A DNA stretch of 5,851 nt from Spirochaetales bacterium (GTDB lineage Bacteria; Spirochaetota; Spirochaetia; SZUA-6; DRHE01), in contig JAFGQJ010000419.1 of assembly GCA_016935715.1 (NCBI GenBank), positions 1 through 5,851 of the forward strand, given 5' to 3'. The notes under the pieces were generated by a model. That model searched no databases and was not told where the DNA came from. It worked only from the letters and a program-made list of their open reading frames with translations. Position numbers and translations under genes: made by a program. This document shows, piece after piece, positions 1 through 4,901 of the stretch (positions are counted from its first letter, which is position 1; every line of letters starts with the position of its first letter).

Positions 1-249
1 GCGGCTCGCATGGATGTGGAGAGCCTGAAGGAGCGGTTCGGGGATCGGATCGCATTCTGGGGCGGGGGCGCAGACGTGCAGAGCGTGCTTCCCCGGGGTA
101 CCCCGGAGGAGGTTCGCCGGGATGTATGCCGCCGCATCGAAGTGATGCAGCCCGGCGGAGGCTTCGTGTTCGCTCCGATACAAAATCTACAGGCCGATAT
201 TCCTCCTGAGAATATACTGGCCATGTACGAGGAAGCCTGCCGAAGCTAG
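1..249 (+). CDS. URO-D family protein (corrinoid methyltransferase-like), C-terminal fragment
   Basis: The frame is open at the left edge and ends at TAG 247-249, so only the last 82 residues are visible. The fragment carries the C-terminal signature of the URO-D superfamily: IAFWGGGADVQ, then LPRGTPEEVRRDV, a GGGFVFAP strand-turn and PPENILAMYEEA just before the end. In the family this segment closes the TIM barrel. The spacing and the PPENI ending resemble the MtaA/CmuA-like methyltransferase relatives of anaerobes more than true HemE, which makes coproporphyrinogen III for haem. These relatives move methyl groups between corrinoid proteins and a thiol or folate acceptor. Where many relatives have a His before the (N/L)Q-A-D-(I/V)-P-P-E-N segment, this protein has Gln (IQNLQADIPPEN). 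Superfamily assignment is firm. The methyltransferase role is inferred, because the catalytic N-terminal and central parts lie outside the window. Confidence 0.85.
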   Translation, partial: AARMDVESLKERFGDRIAFWGGGADVQSVLPRGTPEEVRRDVCRRIEVMQPGGGFVFAPIQNLQADIPPENILAMYEEACRS

Positions 250-339
250 CCGATCCGGCAAGGAGTACGAGCACAACAGCTGCGATTAATGCCCCGTTCG
301 GGGATTGTGAGAAAATCCCTCGCCGTTGGACGAAGTCTT

Positions 340-348
340 TGTTATGCT
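340..348 (+). promoter_or_regulatory. Possible extended -10 promoter for the M24 gene
   Basis: The bases TGTTATGCT form an extended -10 (TGn followed by TATGCT, 4 of 6 to TATAAT), about 78 bases ahead of the start at 426. The -35 position (around 320-325, TCGCCG) is poor. The 176-base gap after the URO-D gene makes an independent promoter plausible. Apart from this, 250-425 shows only short hairpins, for example CCCC-GTTC-GGGG at 292-303 and CGGTT-TGAG-AACCG at 381-394. None has the T-run of a terminator. Confidence 0.25.
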
Positions 349-414
349 TGCGATACAGTCGTGGAGCCCATGGAATACTTCGGTTTGAGAACCGCTGGCT
401 CGACGAGAAAAAAC

Positions 415-420
415 GGGAGG
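415..420 (+). promoter_or_regulatory. Ribosome-binding site fixing the M24 gene start
   Basis: GGGAGG lies five bases before ATG 426. It favours this start over the in-frame TTG at 339, which has no purine-rich box and would add 29 residues that look unlike any M24 N-terminus. Confidence 0.75.
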
Positions 421-425
421 AATGT

Positions 426-1592
426 ATGAGATTGAATCCCCTACCATCCTCTGAATACAGCGACCGGGTAAAACGGCTGCAGGGGGAGATGAAAAGGGAG
501 GGAATCGAGGTCTTTGTCGGTTATGCCAGCGAATGTGAGTCGGCGACCTCACGCTTTCTAACCGGATTCTGGCCCTTCTTCGACTTCGCCGGCGTCATCG
601 TACCCCCCAAGGGACGGGCCGTGTTGGTTACCGGAGGACCGGAGTCCTACGAGTTCGCGAAGGTCTTTTCCCGGGACGCGGATATCGTAATCAATACCCT
701 TTTGGTGGAGACCTCCGCCCCGCAATGGGTTCCGGAGGTCAGCGGCGAGAGTTTCGCTCAGATTCTGCCAAGGGTCTGCGGTGAAGTGCCTCGACGGATC
801 GGAATCGGGAACTGGAACATTTTCCCACATATTCTTTTCGAGGACCTCAGGAAAGCAGCTCCCGGATCTGAGTTTCTGCCTGCGGACGATCTCATCCTGC
901 GGGTGGAGACGATCAAAACCGCGGCAGAGATCCCTTATATCATCGAGGCCTACCGCATCACTGAAGAAGCTATGAAAGCCGCTTTGGCTGCCTCCCAAGC
1001 GGGTAAGACCGAATGGGAGCTGGAAGCAACGGCTCGTTCGGTCATGCTGAACAACGGTGCCGAGGGCAATCCCTACCCGGCCTGGGTCTGTTCCGGGCCC
1101 AACACTACTTTGAGCCTCTGCCGTTCGACGAACAGAGCCATCCAGCCGAACGAGCTGGTGCAGTTCACCTTCGGTGCCAAGTACATGGGCTACTGCGGCA
1201 ACATGTGCCGCCCCTTTTCCATCGGCGAGCCTCCCCGTGAGGCCCGCAAGCTGATGGAGGTGGCCCTGGAGGCGGTGCGCTACGCTCTGCGTGCGATCCG
1301 TCCCGGAGTCAGAGCTTCCGAAGTGTTCGACGGATACTATGAGATCCTGGCCCGTTACGGTTTCCAGGATTTCACCCTGTACGGACCGGCCCACGGAACC
1401 GGACATTCGGAGGTGGAAGGTCTGTGGCTGGCGAAACAGGCGGAGTTCACAATTCAGCCGAACATGCTCTTCAATATAGACATCTGGCTGTCCGACGGAA
1501 GCTATGGGCTGCGTTATGAAGACGGCGTCCTGGTCACGCCGGAAGGCTTGAAAGAACTGACCAGTTATCGCCGGGAGATTATAGTTCTCTGA
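426..1592 (+). CDS. M24 family (Xaa-Pro aminopeptidase/creatinase fold) protein with degenerate metal site
   Basis: This 388-residue protein has the two-domain layout of aminopeptidase P and creatinase. A Creatinase_N-type domain spans roughly residues 10-155 and a pita-bread M24 domain roughly 165-385. The family landmarks are SGPNTT (223-228), FGAKYMGYCGNMCRPF (249-264), AHGTG (322-326), the FNIDIW strand (349-354) and RYEDGVLVT (363-371). True M24 metallopeptidases bind two metals through D, D, H, E and E. Here I align these to T248, N259, H323, D352 and E365, so both aspartates are lost and one Glu is shortened to Asp. The His expected after the SG-N motif aligns with L231. A normal metallopeptidase activity is therefore doubtful. 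Metal-free creatinase-type chemistry is possible but that catalytic His is also missing. No signal peptide is seen, so it is probably cytoplasmic. It follows the URO-D relative on the same strand after 176 bases and converges with the hydrolase gene downstream. Fold assignment is sure; substrate is unknown. Confidence 0.9.
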   Translation: MRLNPLPSSEYSDRVKRLQGEMKREGIEVFVGYASECESATSRFLTGFWPFFDFAGVIVPPKGRAVLVTGGPESYEFAKVFSRDADIVINTLLVETSAPQWVPEVSGESFAQILPRVCGEVPRRIGIGNWNIFPHILFEDLRKAAPGSEFLPADDLILRVETIKTAAEIPYIIEAYRITEEAMKAALAASQAGKTEWELEATARSVMLNNGAEGNPYPAWVCSGPNTTLSLCRSTNRAIQPNELVQFTFGAKYMGYCGNMCRPFSIGEPPREARKLMEVALEAVRYALRAIRPGVRASEVFDGYYEILARYGFQDFTLYGPAHGTGHSEVEGLWLAKQAEFTIQPNMLFNIDIWLSDGSYGLRYEDGVLVTPEGLKELTSYRREIIVL

Positions 1593-1602
1593 AATCGGAT
1601 GC

Positions 1603-1638
1603 CGGGGACGGCACCGCTGGCTGCACGCCCCATCCCCG
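1603..1638. terminator. Weak inverted repeat between convergent genes, possible terminator
   Basis: CGGGGACGG (1603-1611) can pair with CCATCCCCG (1630-1638) in a nine-base stem with one C-A mismatch and an 18-base loop. It sits in the 70-base gap where two convergent genes end, the place for a bidirectional terminator. No T-run follows on either strand, so intrinsic termination is doubtful. Confidence 0.25.
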
Positions 1639-1662
1639 ACTGTCTTCCACCGTCACGCGGGC

Positions 1663-2481
1663 TTAGAGCTCGTTCCTGAGGAAGCTGATGACCCGGGGCC
1701 AGCTTTTCCTCGTAGCCGCCATGTTGGCACCGTTCTGACCATCCTGACCGCGCAGGAAGGCGTGTCCGGCGCCTTCGAATATCTCGATTTCATAGCGCTT
1801 TCCGAGGCGTTTCATCTCCGCTTCCGCTTCGGGAATCGTAGCATTGACGCGGTTGTCCGCACCGCCGTACAGGCCGAGCACGGGCGCCTGGATATTTCTC
1901 AGAGCCTCGGTGGCGGGGGATGTCCCGTAGAACACGACCGCTGCATCGAGATTCGGATCTCGAGTAGCATAGGCGAAGCTGTTTGCTCCTCCCCAGCAGT
2001 AACCGACCACCGCGTACTGCTCGGCAGCAGACGGCAGCGATGTAGCGAACCGAACCGCCCCGCGAAGGCGATCGAAGATCTCCTCCTGATCCAGCGTTCG
2101 GATGAGATCTCTCGCGCCGTCCGGGTCCACGGCTCTGGTTCCCCCTCCGCCGGGGGCTTTTCCGCTGAGAAAATCAGGAGCGATGGCGATAAAACCTTCT
2201 GCGGCAAACTGGTCCGTCACGGCCCTGGCCCAGTCGTTCAATCCCCGATTCTCGTGGATGACCACGACCACCGGTGCAGGGTCATCGCGCTGCGGATACA
2301 CGAGCCAGGCCTCCACTCTGTCGCCTCCCTCCACCGGGTAGGTCACCCACTCTCCGTGCCGCGGCGAATCGTTGAGGCGTTGCCGGCTGTTTGACTCCCC
2401 GGCGGGGAGGTCGCTGGTCTGCGCCCACGACACAGCCGCGCACAGCATCAAAATCGAAACAACCCAAATTGGTCTGTTCAT
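1663..2481 (-). CDS. Secreted dienelactone hydrolase family protein (alpha/beta hydrolase)
   Basis: The 272-residue product starts at the ATG read from 2481, chosen because GGGAAAGGA precedes it by nine bases and because it begins directly with a signal peptide. Residues 1-20 show an Arg near the N-terminus, a hydrophobic core (IWVVSILMLCAAV) and a SWA cleavage site before Gln21, so export by the Sec route is expected. The LMLC sequence is not a good lipobox. The mature part is a DLH-type alpha/beta hydrolase: HENRGL (76-81) with the Glu typical of the family, GYCWGG nucleophile elbow with Cys162, GGADNRV with Asp209 and GAGHAF with His240 give the Cys-Asp-His triad. The classical enzyme opens dienelactone to maleylacetate, but many exported relatives act on other esters or lactones and no chlorocatechol genes are nearby. 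A longer in-frame start at 2547 would bury the signal peptide and is rejected. It stands alone, converging with the M24 gene. Confidence 0.92.
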   Translation of the reverse strand: MNRPIWVVSILMLCAAVSWAQTSDLPAGESNSRQRLNDSPRHGEWVTYPVEGGDRVEAWLVYPQRDDPAPVVVVIHENRGLNDWARAVTDQFAAEGFIAIAPDFLSGKAPGGGGTRAVDPDGARDLIRTLDQEEIFDRLRGAVRFATSLPSAAEQYAVVGYCWGGANSFAYATRDPNLDAAVVFYGTSPATEALRNIQAPVLGLYGGADNRVNATIPEAEAEMKRLGKRYEIEIFEGAGHAFLRGQDGQNGANMAATRKSWPRVISFLRNEL

Positions 2482-2490
2482 GGTCTGTTT

Positions 2491-2499
2491 TCCTTTCCC
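2491..2499 (-). promoter_or_regulatory. Ribosome-binding site fixing the hydrolase start
   Basis: On the minus strand GGGAAAGGA ends nine bases before the ATG at 2481. It selects the start that places a clean signal peptide at the N-terminus. Confidence 0.65.
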
Positions 2500-2518
2500 A
2501 TGGTTGGAAGCATTTATT

Positions 2519-2554
2519 ATTATTAAAATAGTAATATTAATGTTCAACGGTCAA
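2519..2554 (-). promoter_or_regulatory. Candidate sigma-70-like promoter(s) for the secreted hydrolase
   Basis: Read on the minus strand, TTGAAC (2547-2542) is followed after 17 bases by AATAAT (2524-2519), 5 of 6 to TATAAT. A second -35-like box, TTGACC (2554-2549), lies just upstream with TATTTT 18 bases on (2530-2525). The boxes sit in a segment (2511-2547) with only 4 G/C in 37 bases. Plus-strand GTTCAAC (2542-2548) and GGTCAAC (2549-2555) form a tandem near-repeat across the -35 region, so a bound regulator could block it. Confidence 0.45.
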
Positions 2555-2577
2555 CTGTTGCGAGGATGTGGGTCCCT

Positions 2578-2700
2578 ATGAGTCCAAGGAAGGACACGCA
2601 GGAATCCGCCAGGAGCATCACCAAGAAAGCCGCGAAGAAGGCTGACGACGAGGCGGCGGAGAACAGACGGAAAAAATCGAGAGGAGTCAAAATCGCATGA
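2578..2700 (+). CDS. Putative 40-residue basic protein
   Basis: This short frame begins ATG-AGT-CCA and ends TGA 2698-2700, encoding 40 residues. It has 8 Lys and 5 Arg against 6 acidic residues, with KK pairs at 16-17, 20-21 and 32-33, and no hydrophobic stretch. It is probably helical and could bind nucleic acid, but I recognise no family. GAGG at 2562-2565 lies 12 bases before the ATG, a rather long spacing. An in-frame ATG at 2566 would add four residues but has no room for a binding site. Its stop overlaps the next ATG in an ATGA junction, the typical arrangement for translational coupling, and a good AGGAG for the downstream gene lies inside its last codons. That layout is the main evidence that it is real; it could also be only a leader for the downstream gene. 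Confidence 0.5.
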   Translation: MSPRKDTQESARSITKKAAKKADDEAAENRRKKSRGVKIA

Positions 2701-2891
2701 AAGTCAAAACGTTTACATCCGAGCTGAAACCCTTCCACACAATGCGGGAGCTGGAAACACTGGACGATCAGGTCAACGCCTTTCTGAAGGAAAACGACAT
2801 CCGTTCAGTTGTCTCTGTCAGCGATACCTGCACAGCCGACGATTCGGGAGCAACGATAGGCATCATCCGTGTGATTGCCTACCAGGGCTGA
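2697..2891 (+). CDS. Small conserved-looking hypothetical protein, 64 residues
   Basis: The 64-residue protein begins MKVKTFTSEL, has a predicted helix around 14-33 (MRELETLDDQVNAFLKEN) and ends with two likely strands (RSVVSVSDT and TIGIIRVIAYQ). This beta-alpha-beta-beta arrangement, with a VNxFL motif and a strand finishing in a Tyr, resembles what I recall of Cse60-type small proteins, a family named from Bacillus sporulation but found in non-spore-formers too. The match is from memory and weak. AGGAG (2682-2686) lies ten bases before the ATG, which overlaps the upstream stop as ATGA. It is only 29 bases before the DUF1697 gene, so the three probably form one transcript. There is no signal peptide or membrane segment. 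One Cys (45) sits in the loop between the strands. The function is unknown. Confidence 0.75.
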   Translation: MKVKTFTSELKPFHTMRELETLDDQVNAFLKENDIRSVVSVSDTCTADDSGATIGIIRVIAYQG

Positions 2892-2920
2892 CGGATTCCT
2901 ATCCGGCCGCAATTAAACAG

Positions 2921-3496
2921 ATGATTAAGACCTATGTAGCCCTGTTCCGGGGAATCAACGTCGGGGGCACCGGGGTACTGCCTATGAAGGACCTGGTCGG
3001 GATTCTCGAATCCCTGGATCTCCAGGACGTCAAGACCTACATACAGAGCGGAAACGTGGTCTTTCGGAGTGCGGAGGATGAACCCGCGACGATCGCTGCC
3101 AGGATCAGCAGGGAGATCAGAAAGCGCTTCGATTTCGAACCCCGAGTGCTTCTATTTGACCCGTCCGAGATTCAGAAGGCCCTCCAAGCAAACCCGTTCC
3201 CCGAAGCCGAGTCAGAGTCGAAGACACTGCACCTTAGCTTCCTGGTCGCCGAGCCGGACAATCCCGACCTGGAATCCATGGAAAAAATCAGGAAGGACAG
3301 TGAACGGTTCTCTTTGCAGGGACGCATTTTTTATCTGCATGCTCCCGAGGGCATCGGCAGATCCAAGATTGCCGCCAGCGTCGAGAAGCTGCTCGGGGTT
3401 CAGGTAACGAGCCGGAACTGGCGGACCGTGGCCAGGATCGCGGAGCTGGCTTCAGAACAGCGGATCCTGTCGGGGAACTTCGGATCGACTCAGTAG
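2921..3496 (+). CDS. DUF1697 domain-containing protein
   Basis: The 191-residue product is a full-length member of the DUF1697 family (usual length about 180). Signature segments are in order: ALFRGINVGG (7-16), PMKDL (21-25), YIQSGNVVF (40-48), NPFPE (91-95), LHLSFL (103-108), EGIGRSKIA (143-151) and the terminal NWRTV (166-170) followed by a helix. The family has a two-lobed alpha/beta fold with no firmly established biochemical role; it is widespread as a single cytoplasmic gene. ATG 2921 begins at the canonical point just before the first strand. No clear Shine-Dalgarno box precedes it (the upstream bases are CCGGCCGCAATTAAACAG), so translation may depend on the 64-residue gene ending 29 bases earlier. 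No features are truncated or frameshifted. Assignment to the family is very secure; a function should not be inferred. Confidence 0.93.
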   Translation: MIKTYVALFRGINVGGTGVLPMKDLVGILESLDLQDVKTYIQSGNVVFRSAEDEPATIAARISREIRKRFDFEPRVLLFDPSEIQKALQANPFPEAESESKTLHLSFLVAEPDNPDLESMEKIRKDSERFSLQGRIFYLHAPEGIGRSKIAASVEKLLGVQVTSRNWRTVARIAELASEQRILSGNFGSTQ

Positions 3497-3521
3497 ACGA
3501 AACTCGCCGGCTCCCTCGGCC

Positions 3522-3551
3522 TTGACAGTTTCCACGAACCGTCCGAACCTT
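3522..3551 (+). promoter_or_regulatory. Weak promoter candidate ahead of the DHH gene
   Basis: A perfect TTGACA (3522-3527) lies 69 bases before the GTG start at 3596. About 18 bases further on, AACCTT (3546-3551) is only a poor -10. The 99-base gap after DUF1697 allows a separate promoter, but the weak -10 means an activator or read-through from upstream is equally possible. Confidence 0.25.
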
Positions 3552-3586
3552 GTGGGATGCAGCGAAGCACCCCAAAAGGCGCAGCT

Positions 3587-3590
3587 GGAG
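3587..3590 (+). promoter_or_regulatory. Ribosome-binding site supporting a GTG start
   Basis: GGAG lies five bases before GTG 3596. The upstream in-frame ATG at 3557 has no usable purine box, and the downstream in-frame GTG at 3632 has only GGGG at a short distance. The site therefore favours 3596. Confidence 0.55.
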
Positions 3591-3595
3591 ATCCT

Positions 3596-4744
3596 GTGAG
3601 CAGAGACCAGGGGCGCAAACAACGGGGTTCCGTGAAAGTGAACCGCTGGCTGGCCGGGCTGGCCGAGCAGGTCCGGGGGCGGCCTGTCCGGGCGGTCCTG
3701 GGCGACGAGGCCGCCGACCTGGACTCGATGGCCTCCCCGGTGGCCTACGCCTGGCTCCTGGCCCGGGGAAACGGCGAGCGGATCACCGTGCCGGTGATGA
3801 ATATCCCGTGGGCAGATTTCCGGCTGCGCCCGGAGGCGGTCTGGCTGTTTGCACAGGCCGGCGTGCAGGTCGACAACCTGATCTTCCTGGATGATATCGA
3901 CCTGGATCGGGCGCATGCCCAGGGCCTCCTCCGCCTGGTGCTGGTGGACCACAACCGTCTGCCCGAACCGCGGCGGGCCTGGGGTCCGATCGTCGAGGGG
4001 ATCCTGGACCACCATGAAGACGAGGGCCTGTACCCCGACGCCGGGAGGATCATCGCCCCGGTGGGCTCTGCGGCCACGCTGGTGGCCGAGCGGCTCCTGC
4101 AGTCCGGTCCGCAGCCGCCGGACCCTGCAGTGTCCCTGCTGCTGCTGGGCACCATACTCCTGGACACCGTCAACCTGGATCCGGCGGCGAAGCGGGTCAC
4201 GCCGAGGGACGAGCAGGCGGCGGAGCGGCTTCTGCAGCGCACCGGAGCCGTCCGCCAGAGCCTCTTCGACCGGCTGCAGGCGGAGAAGTTCAACGTGTCG
4301 GGCTTGAGCACGCGGGACATCTTGCGCAGGGACTACAAGGAGTACCGGCTCGGGGCGTTGAAGTGCGGAATCAGCTCCGCGCTGCTGCCCTTGGGCGAAT
4401 GGATCGACGGGGACCCGCAGCTCGGGACCGCCGTCGGCGATTTCGCTCGTTCGAGGGAACTGGATCTCCTGCTGGTCATGTGCGCCCACGCCAGGCCGGA
4501 GTTCCGCCGCGAGCTGGCCGTGTACAGCGCGGACGCCGGTCTGGTCGAACGCATCGTTGGCTTCCTGGACGGCTCCGGGGTCGGCCTTTCGCCGCTGCAA
4601 CCCGGCGCCGGGATCGTCGAGGGCTCGGAAGGGGGAAGCCTGCGCTGCTTCACCCAGGCCGACGCCGGACGCTCCCGCAAGAAGCTGCAGCCCCTGCTGG
4701 CCGGCTACCTGAAGGGAGAAAGCGGCGGCGGGCCGGCCGGCTGA
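3596..4744 (+). CDS. DHH/DHHA2 phosphoesterase, exopolyphosphatase (PPX1/prune) type
   Basis: Read from GTG 3596, the 382-residue protein is a DHH-superfamily hydrolase with a C-terminal DHHA2 domain. The metal-centre motifs are in order: GDEAADLDSMAS (36-47, Asp41 and Asp43), LDD (98-100), VDHN (117-120), LDHHEDE (137-143) and the LLD with Asp190, with VGSAATLVAE (156-165) between the last two. The DHHA2 part (about 215-370) has RRDYKEY (244-250) and a terminal GRSRKK (358-363) like the SRKK substrate-binding loop of family II pyrophosphatases. Such enzymes use Mn or Co to cleave phosphoanhydrides; the GxEAADLDS form of motif I points to yeast PPX1 and animal prune rather than the GHxNPDTDS of pyrophosphatases. 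The likely substrates are short polyphosphates, pyrophosphate or nucleoside polyphosphates in the cytoplasm. Where PPX1 and prune have Asn in motif I, this has Asp37. Codon use is more GC-rich than in the neighbours. Exact substrate is inferred; metal-hydrolase fold is secure. Confidence 0.92.
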   Translation: MSRDQGRKQRGSVKVNRWLAGLAEQVRGRPVRAVLGDEAADLDSMASPVAYAWLLARGNGERITVPVMNIPWADFRLRPEAVWLFAQAGVQVDNLIFLDDIDLDRAHAQGLLRLVLVDHNRLPEPRRAWGPIVEGILDHHEDEGLYPDAGRIIAPVGSAATLVAERLLQSGPQPPDPAVSLLLLGTILLDTVNLDPAAKRVTPRDEQAAERLLQRTGAVRQSLFDRLQAEKFNVSGLSTRDILRRDYKEYRLGALKCGISSALLPLGEWIDGDPQLGTAVGDFARSRELDLLLVMCAHARPEFRRELAVYSADAGLVERIVGFLDGSGVGLSPLQPGAGIVEGSEGGSLRCFTQADAGRSRKKLQPLLAGYLKGESGGGPAG

Positions 4745-4750
4745 TCGGAG

Positions 4751-4840
4751 CCGGACGTTCCGTGACTTGAACCGTCCCTTGGCTGGGGCTATCATCAAGC
4801 TGGTTTCGAATAGATCGAAGGCGACTCCTCGAACGTCCGG
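4751..4840. repeat. Perfect 10-base inverted repeat flanking a promoter
   Basis: CCGGACGTTC (4751-4760) and its exact reverse complement GAACGTCCGG (4831-4840) are separated by 70 bases that contain the predicted promoter and start site. A further GACGTTC core occurs at 4911-4917, inside the first codons of the next gene. The pair could be operator half-sites for a looping regulator. Confidence 0.5.
4767..4795 (+). promoter_or_regulatory. Sigma-70-like promoter of the enolase-superfamily gene
   Basis: TTGAAC (4767-4772, 4 of 6 to TTGACA) and TATCAT (4790-4795, 5 of 6 to TATAAT) are separated by the ideal 17 bases. Transcription would begin near 4802, giving a leader of about 100 bases before ATG 4902. 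Three TCGAA pentamers (4806, 4815, 4829) lie just downstream of the expected start. Confidence 0.5.
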
Positions 4841-4891
4841 GAGACTGCGCCGGGGCGGCGATGCCGGGGGCGTTCATTTCACAAGGAGTGC

Positions 4892-4896
4892 GGAGG
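4892..4896 (+). promoter_or_regulatory. Ribosome-binding site of the enolase-superfamily gene
   Basis: GGAGG lies five bases before ATG 4902, with a second AAGGAG at 4883-4888. Together they give a strong initiation site and decide the start of a gene whose end is outside the window. Confidence 0.75.
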
Positions 4897-4901
4897 CAAG
4901 C

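Noticed and set aside
288..306. AAT-G-CCCC-GTTC-GGGG-ATT hairpin after the URO-D gene as a terminator
   Set aside because: The stem is short with a bulge and is followed by GTGAGAAAATCC rather than a T-run.
558..1406. 282-codon open frame on the minus strand opposite the M24 gene
   Set aside because: The plus-strand frame has clear M24 motifs and a ribosome-binding site. The antisense product shows no family features.
1762..2394. 210-codon plus-strand frame across the hydrolase gene
   Set aside because: It is a shadow of the minus-strand hydrolase, whose triad and signal peptide are intact.
2544..2738. 64-codon minus-strand frame with a hydrophobic product, overlapping the small-gene pair
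   Set aside because: Its hydrophobicity is what results from reading the Lys-rich plus frame backwards. It has no good ribosome-binding site and would run into the hydrolase promoter; the plus-strand ATGA junction with AGGAG is better supported.
4737..4754. CCGGC-TGATCGGA-GCCGG hairpin over the DHH stop codon as a terminator
   Set aside because: The stem has only five pairs and no T-run follows.
3452..4798. 448-codon open frame on the minus strand opposite the DHH gene
   Set aside because: It is the antisense shadow of a GC-rich gene. Its product is low-complexity, rich in Gln, Arg, Gly and Pro, with no recognisable motif, while the plus strand has a complete DHH motif set.
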